Source: Adineta vaga (lineage: Eukaryota; Rotifera). Taken from it: a stretch of 64,000 nucleotides of DNA. A model generated the notes under the pieces. That model was given only the letters and a program-made list of their open reading frames with translations, was not told the DNA's origin and made no database searches. Where the stretch lies: positions 3,720,001 through 3,784,000 of the forward strand of contig CP075497.1 of assembly GCA_021613535.1 (NCBI GenBank). The letters run 5' to 3'. The position numbers and the translations under genes are program-made. Positions 37,207 through 52,200 of this stretch are shown here, one piece after another; positions within the stretch are counted from its first letter, which is position 1, and every line of letters begins with the position of its first letter.

Positions 37207-38289
37207 TGACGTCAACGAACAATCTAAAACATACGTCATAAACGAATACTTCTGTTCTAATTAATATAATTAACTGATGTCATCAACATTAACTTATTTG
37301 ATATCTCTCAAAAGACATCTATTCCATTTTCTTTTATTCGATCACTTCTTCTTTCCTTTCCTTTTCTTCTTTCGTTTTGAAATTAAATCAATATTCTAGA
37401 ATATAGATGATGCAATAATCTTCTTGCCATGCAATTCATACGACCTCGAACTAACCAATGTAAAGAATGATGATTGATGCAAGTTAAATAGAGAATGATG
37501 AGGATCAAAGTTCAAGGTAGAAATGATCAAAATCATGAACAGAACGAATAAGAATAATCGATCAGCATCCAAGGCTCAACTATTATGTTCATCTATTGAA
37601 AATAATGATATCGAAATATTTTACGTGATACCTTTCTCTTCTTAGATATGTTTCTAACATAGTTGTAAGTTAATCATCAAACATGTTCATATTAAAATTA
37701 TATTTAAAAAGAATTGAGTTCACGCGGAAAAATTCATCGAGAATAGCTCACAATGACGTCAATTACAATTTGAAATTAATTAATAAAAGATCAAAAACCG
37801 ATTTCTTCTTTTTTTTTGACAGAAATTTTTACGAAAAGATGTTCATTTTGAAAGTATATTCGATGACAAAAGAGTTATTCATCAATCAAGATACAATATT
37901 GCGTATTTAATTGAAAATCAAGATCTTAAGAAGTTAAATTAACATTAATGTAAACTTATTTAATTATTCTTTAATACTAGAGAGAGAGAGTGTCACGGCT
38001 ATTTAATTTCAGTACTTATTAGTAATCTTATTCTACATTTCTTTTTACGAATGACGTCAATGGGGACGTCAAATACTTTTTCAAGTAGAAAATTTTAATG
38101 TGTTCTAAAAATCAAATTTGAATTAGAAGTGCTTTTTGTCATCAACAGTCTCTGTAGAGGGAAATTTGAAAGCAAAATTCCCATTTGTTCTAAAACTACG
38201 AAAATAATTTACTTGTCAATTATATTTTACATATTGATGAATCATCTATTCATTCTGTCAAAAACATTTCGTTGAAATCTTCGACGTCA
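37207..38289. promoter_or_regulatory. Cluster of TGACGTCA (CRE/ATF-like) sites
   Basis: Perfect palindromic TGACGTCA occurs at 37207-37214, 37754-37761 and 38052-38059. Related GGACGTCA (38064-38071) and CGACGTCA (38282-38289) lie in the same 1.1 kb. This octamer binds CREB/ATF bZIP factors in animals. Function here is inferred from clustering in AT-rich DNA, 1.5-2.6 kb upstream of follistatin. Confidence 0.4.
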
Positions 38290-40256
38290 TAGACTTTCTG
38301 TCATTGTCATTTGAGAAGATGATATATTCTGGTACGAAAAGGTCGTCTGAAGCACTTTACGAATGAATATATTCAACACATGATCATTTATCATAATAAT
38401 CTTTGATTTTATGAGATCGATCGATACATATATATAAAGAAAAAAGAAGCGCTATTGCATTAACATATTTCGATGAAGGCGAAATCATTCGTCTAGACTT
38501 ATCTTTTTCTATACTACTACGTACTTTTGACTCGTTACTTTAACTATTAAATACTGTCTACTAAACATTTGTATTCAAATATTACTGAGAAATATTCAAG
38601 AGACTTATTTCGTAATCAATGATCGAATTTTATGTGAAAAGATATGTTCTTCGATGTTATTCAAAAGTTAATTACGATAAATATACCTAAATTCTTTCTA
38701 GAAATTTATGGAAACATATTTTCATTGAAAGATGAATTCATGAAGAAAACTTATTGCGTAGTAAAGTGGTTAGAATAGATTTGAAAATGATTATGTCAGT
38801 TTAACTTTACACCTACGCTGTATTTTAATCATTACTTTGAATGAATCAACATAAAATCCAAGTTTTTTTGTTTATGATTTTGCCGTGTTTAATATCCTTA
38901 ATTAAAGATTAGAGAATCCTTTTTCTTGATTATAAAGGTTTTTGTAGGTTTGTTCATTTTATAGAAAAATCATAAGAGTATTAATAGATTACCGAAACCT
39001 TAAATTTCGCATTTGTATCTTATACTCACTCACTTTTATCAATCGGATGAATTACAGGAAATGTAATTCGACTCTATTTGACTTCGTCATCTAAATGAAA
39101 CGTTTTCCTTTTATTAAAATTATATGCAGTAATAGTGATCTAAAGTAGTCAATAATCAGATGCCATACCAGAAGATCTGAGAACATACTGTATTGAGATT
39201 AATATACAATAATAATGGAGATGAGGAAACAAAAATATGTTTTTGAATTTAAATATGAACTCAAAAGATCTTATTTGTTTATTTAAGATATGAATATAAT
39301 TGGATTTTGGAGACATTCGCGTTAATATTGATGATAAATCTCAGATTTTGTTATTTTTCAAGTAAAAAAAATGAAATATAGAACACAAGACTGATAAATG
39401 AAATTTTAGATGAAGAATATGAGAAAATAACAAGAGGATTTTTGAAAAACTTCTCTTAGGTTAGGCACCTATGACTTGCTGAGATATCAAATAAATAATT
39501 CACATTATATACATTCCTAATATAGGACGATGATTTTCTTTTCAATTATTGAAAAAACATTCTCGTCTACGGAAGAAAAAACATCAATCTTTTTGATTAC
39601 TTTCATAGTTGTTATAATATATAAATCATAAAATTTCTCGATATTAATTTCAATGAAATGAAAAACTAAAATAGAATTTAAGAGAAAGTCAGCTCAGACA
39701 AGACAATCTTAAGTTCATCATTGTTTTATATTTACCACTTTGAAATAATTAAGGAAATACTTGATGAACTTTTTTTTATGAATCTAAGAACTCAAAAAAA
39801 AACGTTCCTTTTTTGTTATTAACTTTCAAATATAGAATTTTGTTGTCATTCATCGACAACTAAAGTACTATTGAAAACATATGAAGTGTTTCAAATATTG
39901 ATATTTATCACTTGTTGAAAATCAATTATAAGATTCAATATACATACAATTCGAAAAATTTTATTCATTGAAAAAAAGAAGCGAACCAAGAAAGAAGAAA
40001 ACGATTATCGAAAAACAAACAACAAAACATGACACGCACACATACAAAGAATTTCTAAAGACAGTGAAAAATCGAAAACAAAAATAAATAAATAACATTC
40101 AATCCTGAATCTAGCTTTCAATCTATTAGCAACATGAATTTGAATTATCAGACATCAAGCTTTCAATACATTTGAATCATCTCGTTCTAGTTCTTTTTTC
40201 TTCTTCAATTGAAATCACCGGTGAATTTAGAAAAAAACATCTTTTCAGTTTTTTCA

Positions 40257-43200
40257 TTAGGTCTTGATGTGAAACATAAAATTTGTTGGATCATCAATGA
40301 TTTCCGAATAAATCAATGGATCATAACGATAAGTAATTGTATAATTTGTTAAATAACCATTACTAATTAATTCATCAATTTCATTCGATGACCAAGGATA
40401 TAAGTAATATAAACGAGCATTTTCCATTAAATATGTTCGTTCATATTGCCAAACATTAGTTATCATTTGAGATAGATTATATTCAATCAATCGACGATAT
40501 TCTTCATCATAGGTTGAACCAAATTTCATATGAAAGATTGTTGTATTACTAATAATAAGATCGATATCGATCAGATTTTCTTTCGTTGTTTGATAACGAA
40601 TATTGATTTTAAATTGACGAAATAATGGTTGATTCAAATGTGATTTTAATTGATGAAAATGTGTGAAATTTTGAAGGAAATAGATTTCATTTTGTTTCCG
40701 ATATGGAAGAAGATAGGATTGATTGAATAAACGAGAGAAAACATCATCATAAGATGTAAATGAAAGAAATTCAATTTGATTGGATAGATTTTTTATTGAT
40801 AATGTTCGATTAATCCAAAAATCATTATCATTTTGAATATGAGCAATGGAATAGGAAAATTGATTTGGATAATTTATCGAATAATATTCATTAAAATATG
40901 TAAAAAACGATGAGGATATCAATGAATTCTCTTCGAGAAGATGATTTTCATTTGATAGATAAGATGATGATAAAATTGAATCGAATAAATTTGAAAAATC
41001 ATAATTAAGATTTTGTAATTGTTTGAGAATATCTAAAATACAAATATATTCTTAGCATATCTTATTATTCAATCGGAAAACAGATTGAATTCGTCAATCA
41101 ATTAGTAATCTATTCTCGAGAAAACGATGAACTTACCATGTTGATGTAATCTCTGAAAGATGACTTCGTTTACATTATAAATTTCATCATTAATCTTGTA
41201 TAAATTCATATCATTCAATGGATTATGAATAACAGGTAAATATGTTTGTTTTTTCATCCAAGTTAAAGGAAAATTTGGTACTAAATATCTACCAAGATTG
41301 TAATCAAATAATTTTCCGGTTAATTTCTCAAAAGCACAATTTAATTCTTCATCAATTAGCAATCCAGCATAACCAAATGGAAAAAAACGTTTTTCTTGAT
41401 AGTTCTTTTCAATTAAATTTCTTCCATATAAACCATAGAATTTCTCTTGAATTAATAATCCATTATTATCATAAATAAACAATGGTGAACCAATTTGATC
41501 AGTTAAAACGAAAAATTTCCGTTGATTTTCTTCAAAACCAATCAAATGATTATTATTATCATAATAAATTGTTATTAATGTTTTCATTTGTGAATGATAT
41601 ATATGTGTAATTAATCGTCGTTGTTGTTGTTGTTGATTTCCATAGATAAATTGAATATAATAACCAGTTAATGGATATATTTTCATAATTAAACGTTGTT
41701 CATGATCGTAAATATATTCAATAATCAATTGATTCGATTTGTATTTAATTAATAAACCAACTGAATTGAAAAGATAAAGTTTTGTATTGGATATCATATG
41801 TAGAAATCCATTTTTATCATATTTATAATTGAATGTTAGATTATCCATTGTTGTTAGTTGAACAATTTGATTCCATTGATTGTATTGAATTGATGAATAT
41901 TGTTTAGTAAAATTTAGATTATTATTTAAATCATATTGATATGAATCGAGTGTTAAACTATTCTTTTTAATTTGAATTAAACGTTTTAATTGATCATATT
42001 CATAAGTATAAACATATTTTTCTAATTCATTCAATGAAATTTTTATTTGTTCTAATAGAAATCGTTTGTTATTGTAAATGAATTCTACGACAAGACGTTT
42101 TTGATTTTTGAAATTAAATGTCATCTCTTTTAATCGTTTATATTCATCCAGATGTTTGGAAATTGTGAAGAGATTTGTATAATCTTTAATAAAACATTCA
42201 GAATTCGTTGGATAAGTCAATCGAACAAATGAATTCGATTGTAAATATCCATAATTTTCATGAAAATTTAGTGAATAATTCGATTGAAGATTTGTTGAAT
42301 AATTTTCTAAAAAATTTCGTTGAAATTCTTTCGAAGATATCAAACGTAATTCAAATGAATTGATTGAATGATATTTGATAAAGATAATCAAATAGGAATT
42401 CTTGTCTTTATATGAACTAATAAAATGATTTAAATAAGAATTATCATTATATTCATAGATTTGTTCATAAATTTGTCCACGTGGATATTCCATACGAATT
42501 TCTTGATGAGATTTTAAATATTGATATGATGTTCGACAACCATCAGCAAATGAATAGATTAAACGATTGTTTTCATCATATTTATATGTAATTAAACGAT
42601 GAAATGGAAAATAAATACGACGAAGATTTGAATTCGAATCATATTCCCAAATTTGTGTATGTAAACCAGTATAAATCAATCGATAGCCATTGAAATATGT
42701 TCGATATTCTAAAGTATGTTCAGCTTGATTCGGCATAATTATGCCAGTGATACAACCAGTTGCATCTTTACGTAACATAACATTCGATTGAGAACCGTAC
42801 GTAATTCCAACAGGCTAGAGAAAGAAAACGAAATAGATAAGAATTTTCTTAACTAAAAGTTCATCTTACTTGTTCTCCTGATCCATAACTATATTTAATT
42901 GAAGCAAGATCATTGAATCGTTGAATTTCAATTAAACGTCCACGTGTATCGTAAAGAAATTCTTCATAATAAGAACCAATTTTCCAACTTGATAATTTCT
43001 GATCACTATCTCGATATGTATAACTAATTGGAAGAAATCCTCGAGAATTCATTGAAATTAAACGATGTTTATTGGAATAGAACATGGTTAAAAGTTCATT
43101 TTGTTTGTAATCTTGAATGATTAATTTTCTTTCAAATGGATCGAAGGACATAGTTAGAATGAGATTATCATTGATCTATAAACGAGAAGAATGAAAATGA

Positions 43201-46200
43201 ATTGATAAAGAAATAATAGAAAAAGTACTTTTAAATGCCAAGAATGACTTTGTTCTTGATCGAAAACTAAAGAATTGGAAAATTGAAGTGATGAATTGAA
43301 TTCAATGATTTGATGACGATTTGTTACACTTGAACTTGTGATTAATTTTAAAGATGGATTTGATTCTGATATTATAATTGAAGAATTTGATAAATCTCGA
43401 CGAATTAATCGTGATTGTTTATCTGAAAAAAGACAATTTTTTTTTACAAAAATATTCGAATGTTTTTTTTTCTATTGAAAATTACTTTTTGATTGAATAC
43501 GTGTAGATTTATTAATTAAATATGTTATATTTCCATTTGGATTGAGACTATCAATTCGATAAAATGAACGATTAGCAGATGGAATCAATTCATTGAAGTA
43601 TCCATCTTCATGTGTAATCTAAACAATACAATAATTTACTGTTTTACAAAGTTTCCTTTTGAGAAAAGAAAATCACTTACACGTTGAATATGACCAGCTT
43701 TATCATAAAGAAAATGAATTCGTACCAGATTATTTTTAATAATTGATGTTAATAAACCATTATCATAGAGAAATTGTGTAGATAAACCATTATTATCAAT
43801 AAAATTTGATAGAAATTTTTGTTTCGAAAAGTCAATCTAAATAAATTTATATATATATATAATCATAAATCTAAAGATCTCAATAAACCTATGATTTACC
43901 TTTAATTTATTTCCATTTGGCATTTGAATAATATCATTAACACGCATAGCATAATCATATTTCAATAATAAACTTTTTCCATTACGATAATTCATTGATT
44001 CTAATTTACCATATGCATTTTGAGGAGAATCATATGTAAAATTGAAAATTGCTTCACCTAAAAGAGAAACATTGAGTATATTTTCATTCTTAAAATATCT
44101 ATTCTAACCTGTTAATGAATCAATCGTTGATCGATGTTGACCTACACGATTGAAAACATAGATTTCATTTTTATCATTTGAATGAATATTCAATCCATTG
44201 GTTTGTTCATCATCATTTGTTAATGAAATGGATTTTAATTTGAAAATTTCCTTTGATGCAACATTAGCAAGAAGAATCGAACCATCTGGATGATTAATAA
44301 TCGAAAGAAAATTCATTTTTATATTATTCAATTGAATATTCAATGGTTCTAGTTGATTATTTGATGAACGTAATACACGAAGATAGGGTGAAGATTTTTC
44401 TAATAGAAATAAATCACCTTGATAATTAAATGAGAAATCAATTGGATTGTTTAATTGAAATGTATAATCATTTGTTAAACAATTCAATGATGGACCAAGA
44501 ATGATTTCTATTTGATTGAAATTCTTTCGAATACGATATAAATGTATATCATCAAGAACATATAAATCACCATCGAGTGGATGAATATGTAATGTCGTTG
44601 GATTATAGAGTTTAAACTAGAAAAAAATAAAAGTAAAATTCAGATAAAAGAAATGATTATGAGAGTTTGTCATTTACTTGATCAAGTGAATAAGTTCGAT
44701 TACATGAGAATTGTTTGGAAAAATCAATTTGATATTCTACAGTTCCAATAAGATTTGTTACATGACTATTTTCAATACTTAATTTTCGAATTCGTTGTCC
44801 ATCGATGAAATAAATCGTTCCATAACGATCAATTGTTAAACCTTTCGGATAAGATAATGAAACATCTTTGGCTAATTGACTATCTCCACATGTTATATTA
44901 TGAATTACATCAATTGTACAATATTGACCATCACCAACAACGATTTCATAATTTTCTCGAAGATTATCAATCGATTCAATTTTTAATAAACGTATAATTT
45001 GTCGTCGATGATAATCCGAAATATATAATCGACCATCAACAGGATCTGTCGATAAATAATATTTATATGTATATTGTTCATTTAATTCTAAAACTGGTTT
45101 CACAAGATTTGTTAATGGTTGATACATCCATATGATATTTAGATCACCGATGTAGATAATACCATCGTTACTAACAGTTAAACTTGTTGGATTGAGTAAT
45201 CGTGTTAGAATTGCTTGATTTTCATGACATTTACGACAATCAATCGATCGAGATTGATCACGCATACCAATTAAAGTTGAAAATTGAAGAGGAGAATCTG
45301 TCAATAACATTGTTGTACCATCACCCTTATAAAGAATACCTAAACACAAAGAATACGATATATTTTCTAAAAATGAAAACAAATATCATTTACCAGCTTG
45401 AATATTTAGTTTATGATGAACATCAAATGTCCATCCACCTACATTCGCTGTTGGAATATCTTGTCCAGTCATTTTAACAGATTTTCGATACCAAAAAATT
45501 TGATTACAGTTCATATATTCATATCCAATTGAAACTAATCAAAAATAAAAATCATAGTCGAATGCATCATTATCTTAAATGACTTACCAATTGCTTCTGC
45601 TAATCCATGTACATTTTGATCATATGCATTTCTTCTTGACCATTCATATTCATAGATTAAATTTGTTTGTGCATGAAATATTTTCGAAAAATAAATTCCT
45701 TCAATACTAATACTTAAATGTATATGAAGTAAATGTTCATCAATATCATTATCTGATAAAACAACAGTTAATATTGAATGATACCGTCGAGTACTTGATG
45801 AACTTAGATACATCAATTGAATAGGTAAATCATTTTTTTCAATCGAAATCGATTGTCGAATAATTTGAGAACCTAATGTATAAGCATAATCATATTGATG
45901 ATTGGGAAGAAAATGTCGATCAAGACTTGTATCCCATAATTTTGGTTGAATATTGTTCGATAGATTTGTATGACAAATCGTATTGTTAAGAATTTCATCC
46001 ATGTAAATATAACCAACATGAAGAAAAGTATTCCATGGTACAATAAATGCATATTGTTTGCTTTGAAATGGTTGTCGAATGAATTGAATAAGAATTGAAC
46101 CACCACCATTGATAAGTAAATTAAAACTAGATAAGGAGGGGAAGAAAAAAGAAGAAGAAATTCATTTTTAGAGTAAGTTTTATTTATATTTACAATCCAT

Positions 46201-49200
46201 CTTTATCGGAGATTGTATAACCTTGATTTGGATTATTGAATACTTGGACTTTAACACCATTCAATGGAAGAGATTTTTTATAAAATATTTGACCACGTAT
46301 AACTGATGCTCGTCTAAAGAGAAGAAAACAATTAATAAACAACAAATTCACATTTATTTCTATATATCGAAACATTTTTTCTATACGACAAGACAAAACT
46401 TAGACATTTAAATCACCTCTTATTGAAAGCAGATACTCTGAAAGAATTTGTAAAGTATAAGAAAAAAAGAAGATATTCATCAAGTCATTTCATTTCATAC
46501 CGTTCATTAAATGATGAATAAATTGTCGAAGTTTGAAGTCCATCTTCTTGAATTAGAAATTGCATACGTTCAAAAAATGAAGCTGAAGGACTCGGTGCTT
46601 GACGTCGAAGTAATCTAGTTTATAGATACATATTTATCTGAGTTTATTTATTCATTCAAATATTTCATACATGTCTTTAGCATTTGTTCGTGAAATACAT
46701 TCGTCCGTTGATTGGCATACACTCGATGAACAACAATCAGGATCCAGACAATCAACAAGACCATCTAAATAATTTTTATAATTATATTACAGTTAAAAAT
46801 CTACATATGGTTATCAACATATGTTTTGTAATTCTAAGTCCCATCTGTTTCTATTTAATTCTCAATGTTATAAAAAGATAAGATAATAAAATTCTACTAA
46901 ATCTATAAGCGTCAATATCAATTAAATGAAAAGAATATAACTTACCATTGTCATTATCCATTCGATCATTACAATTATTTTCAATTGTAAATTGACATTC
47001 TGATCCAAACCAATTCGAATGACAAATACATTTATTCATCTGACAATCTCCATGTCCATTACAATTATTTGGACAAGCATCTAAATAATCATTTGAAAAT
47101 AATCATTCAATTTCTTAGAAATAATAATAATCATACCTATCTGACAATATCGACCGAGAAATCCATTTTGACATCGACAACTGCCATCATCATTACACTG
47201 TTGACATAATTTCGAACAAGTTTTTTTCATACAATTCTTTCCTATCCATCCTTCATCACATTCACATCGATTTCGATCATTAATCAAACATTTTCCATGC
47301 AGACCACAATCAATATTACATTTTGCTAGAAAACAAAACGATGAACATTCCTTTCATAAAAAAAATCAAAAGCGGCTTACGTTGTGAACAATTGTCTCCT
47401 GTCCAATTTTCATCACATATACACATTGACTTTGGATAATCAACATATTGTCCATGTCCTGAACACTGATTATCACATTGTGTTTGTATTACTAATGAAC
47501 AATCATCATTTGTATAACCATGAAAACAACGACATTTGCCTTCAATACATATTCCATGATTACTACAATTGACATTTGTGCATGAAACTATCAAATAAAT
47601 AAATGAAAATCGATTAGATAACTATTTTATGAATAAATCCATACTTTGTTCACAAAAATTTCCTTGATAACCATTTTGACAAACACATTTGCCAGCAATA
47701 CATGTACCTCTATTATTACAATTGGCTATTTCACATTGATTTAACATTAATTGACATTCACTACCATGCCATCCTTCTTGACAACGACATTGTCCATGTT
47801 CAACTACACCATGTCCACTACATAAATCCGTACATTGTGCTAGAAAGTAAATAAATGCAATGGTCGAAATCTTTTCATAACAAAAGTTTTCTTCTTACCA
47901 ATTGAACAATCTGTTCCTGTATACGATGGTTGACAGATACAAATACCTTGTTGACAAATACCATGATTATTACAATTATTTAAACATAAACGTTCATTTT
48001 TGCCATCAATTTGTTCAATAATTAATTGAAATTCTTGTCTTATTAAACCATCATTAATAATAGTGACATACCACAGACCTGTAGTTAATAATTCATTGAA
48101 TAGAAGTGTTAATTGTTCATCACGAGAATTTGTTAAATAAATTTGTGAAGTTCGATTTAATGATAAACTTCGACGTACAAGATGATGTTGTTGAGTATTT
48201 CCATTGAATGGATGAAAGAAATCAAATTGTGTTAAACTTGGAGAACTTGATCGTTTACCATAAAAACCTAAGAAAACAATTATTAGAAGAATTTTTCAGA
48301 TTAAAAGAAATATTCTTTACCGAAATTAGCTTCACGATCTCCTGTAAAATTAAATTGTATTGATATTGTTCGTTCAATATAAAACTGTAATTGTGTACTG
48401 GATTGTGAATCAATTGTTTCTTTAATTTTATCACCAATACGAATAAAACGTGTTGTTTTACCTGAAATCAAAAACAATATCTCTTCTAGATAGCTTTCTT
48501 TCTTTTTTTTTTGAATCAAAATACAAACCATAGAATAAATTTGGTTGCCGTGATTTGCCTTGTGTTAAATTATTCTCTCGAAAAGTTGGATTATAATATC
48601 GCATAGTTGACAAATAGATCGTTGATGTTAAAAAACATAATGTTGTGAGAAGAAGAACAATAGCAATAGTTTTCCATGAGAAAAATTGTCGTTGAAAATA
48701 ACTATCATCACTTGAACGTTTCTTCGATCGACATATCGAATTATTAAATAATGGACAAGGTGAATGGGTAGATTGACGTGTTGTCGTTGTCGTTTGTTCA
48801 TTATAGGTAGTTGTTGAATCACAATTACAACGCATATGTGAATGAGAATGATGATGATGATGATCCAATGGATACACATAACAGTTATTTCGAAAGCTAA
48901 AAGACAAAAGACATTATGATATGTCCTTGTTATGTCAATACAGTATTTTATTTGTTAATCAAATCAAATCAAGTAATCATATTATTAGCGATTCAGGAAG
49001 AGAATTTCGACATTTTCTATTGTTCACTAAATGAGCAGTCATCCGAGTGTGACTTACTTCTTAAATAAATACATTATACAAAAAAAAAGGCTAATTCGAT
49101 TTCTGTTGACAATTGCACCCTACTACACTCACTCACTCACGCATCTTGCCATTAAGGCGAAGAGTAGAAGCTATTACGCAAGATTACTCTATTTGATATA

Positions 49201-52200
49201 TTTATATAGATATATATGTGTGAGTGTGCGGAAAAGAATGAGAGGATCTAATTTGCATTGTGCAAACAAGAGCTACGAGACATATACGTACCAAGGCAAT
49301 AATGGTGTATCAGGAAAGATCTCATTCTTATTATCATTTGAATGAATAACATATTCACGATGACTAGAAAGATAAAAAAAGAAGAAGATTGATATTAATA
49401 CAGACATTCAAGTTGATTAGTCCTAAGGGAAGACATAACAATGATTATTAAAAGGTCTATACATGAACTTTTTTCTTCTTTTTTTTTTGTTATACGTAGA
49501 CGCAGGTGAAAATATTTGTCTTTTGTACATTAACCGCACTTTATCAATCAACCAATTCCATACAGTCAAGTGGCTAACCGACCAAGCTAATGAACATAAG
49601 CCATACTCATACCGGATGTAGTACTAAAAGCTCTCTTTTTTCTTTTTCTTCTATCTGTATATATAAATCTAACTGTTTGATGATAATAAGCATAAATAAC
49701 CTATACAGTACTGTCTATATTTGTTCGAATAATGAACATCAAACATACTTATTGAAAAAAAAGCTAAGGAAAGAATGAACAAGTAACGAACAAACCTGTC
49801 GGCATCAATTGTCTGATAGACATTCGATGAATTCGAATTGGGTCGATCAATCGTCGACATTGTTGTTAGTTGAGTAGAATTGGGACATGAGTAGGCGGAT
49901 GATTGAAACGGAAATGTTCCATTATTAATACTACTATTACCATTTCGATCAATATTAGAAGAAGAAGACATCAATGTTCCTAAAGAAAAATATAAATACA
50001 TTAACTAAAAAGAAAAGTATATCTATAGTGATATTGTGGCATTTAATGTATAATAACGATTGAACTAGATAGACTAAACAAATTTCTCTCGTTTCATAAT
50101 AACCTGCTGAACATTAGAAATAGGAAATACCAAGCATCAAACTGATGTATATTTATATATATTATATGATGTGCGCTGTTATTATCATCACCATCATCAT
50201 CATACATCTCAATATAGTTGAATGTATCGTGTGACAGCAGATAAATGAGATGCAATACTATTTAGCAAGCTTTCGTAATCTCGTAATGCAAATTCCCATA
50301 GTTCTTTACACGTGTATATAGAGATACATATATCTATAGAAGTTCATCATTAACATCATCAAACAGTGATAAAAAGATGACAAAATGAAGGTCATTGATT
50401 AGAATGACTATTCGATATCTATACTTTAGAACTGACCTGAAATCAATATATGTCTTACATTAACTACTATGCCGGATGGAAATTGAAGGGCAATAAGTCT
50501 TTTTCTCCTTTTATATTCATCATCTTCATCTTTTCTCTTCTTCTTCTTCTTCTTCTCTTCTTTTTTCTTTCTCTTTTCTCTGGTGTGTTCATCAGACTGT
50601 AGGCAAATTCAATCGACACTATACATATACATAGGAAGGCATCTACACACGCACAACTATCTGATAAGGACCAAAACTAATCGATCTCTGCTGGAATGAT
50701 ATCTCTGCGAATGCGTGCATGATTCTCTTCTTTCTCTCTTTTTTGTTTCGTTGTTAGTTGATTGCAATAGCAATCCGAGTGCCGTGTCGAAGACAATTAG
50801 AACAAGGGTTTGTCACTGCCGCTGGTTAGGAGAACATAAAATCGAACCCGATGTGTTCGATCATGAGAAAAAAGAAGAAAAAAAAAGAGTAAAACTCAGG
50901 GTCATACATGATTTCCGCCAATAGCTAAAACTCGACAATTGCAAGAATGTATTGCGAATGCGCAATCAAAAGACCGTTTAAATAGAGAGGTCAGCAAATG
51001 CACAATCAAGTTTTAATAGAGCGTACTTCCTCTCCTAGTCTTGCATATGCATACATCCGGATCAATACTATCCGTATATATTATCGTTAAAACAATTCAA
51101 GAAACAAGTGGGAGATAATAATGTATTCTCAAAAATTTCCTTTTACCTTGTGAATGAGGTATCAACAGAGCATTGCCTGCTTGTGTTTGAATCATGAAAG
51201 CTGTACAAGGAGTTGATGATGATGGTACAGATGGACCAATAGCATGTGAACTTGATGAATCAAAACCACTATCAGCCATATAAGAATTAGTGGTTGTCGA
51301 AATATTGTCACCACATAAAAGAATTGAATTACGTGTAGTTGCTTTTATTTGACTTAATAATGTTGTATGATCAACAGGAATCAGAGGAAAATGAGTTGGA
51401 GGGGGTAAAGGTGGCAATGGTGGTGGCACTATTTGTGAGGATGGAAGTAGTGGTGATAAAACAGTTGAATCCATAGCTGAGTGACTTCCTAGAAGAGAAA
51501 AAAAGCGGATTTATCGATTTATATATATGTATGAACATATGTAAATCGTTTTACAGTGTTAGAAAAAAGAAAGATCGAGATAAATCTTTTCACAAGATAA
51601 TGTTAGTCAATTGTCCTTCTTGCAGTCTGACGATCAAACGTTGACTGGACAAACTCTTAACCTTTTTCCTCTCTTTCAACGTGTCCACGTCAATAGTCAC
51701 TTCATACAAATAGCTAGAAGCATTTCATTCAATTTCAAAAGAGGAAAAAAAAACTACCAATATTTGATTAATCATTCATCGAAATAAACTTACATGAGAT
51801 GAAAAAATCTTATGTTGCGTGTATTAAACTGCACATTGTTCTGATTGCTTACTAGTACCACTTGCATGTCATTTAGTGTTCATTATGATTTCTTTCTACG
51901 TTTCTCTTTACGTTCAACGATAAAAAAGAATGAGGAAAGGCGAGAAATATAAACTCCTCTATATAATGGGTAAGTGCTGAATAAAAAGGTGTCGACCACA
52001 ACTACTTTCTTTTTGATCGTTTCCTTGTCGTCTTTCTCTCTTTCTCTTTGTCTCTGTCTCGACTTATTCTTTGCAACACATTTTTTCTCTCTGTCTCTGT
52101 CTCTCTTTCTCTTTCTCTTTCTTCTTCTCTCCGTTATTCTGCTTCTTCTTGCTCGTTACGCTTAAACGACAATACTGTTTTACTATAACATACGTAAAGC

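Larger units (their letters stand above)
35707..40256. other. Long gene-free interval between follistatin and teneurin
   Basis: About 4.5 kb. It holds the follistatin upstream region and the teneurin 3' flank. A polypurine tract lies at 35877-35960. Three perfect TGACGTCA octamers plus related GACGTC sites cluster at 37207-38289. No coding exons, tRNA or repeats with terminal structure were recognised. Confidence 0.6.

Noticed and set aside
51974-52165. Leucine/phenylalanine-rich open frame in a teneurin intron
   Set aside because: It is a translation of a polypyrimidine tract.
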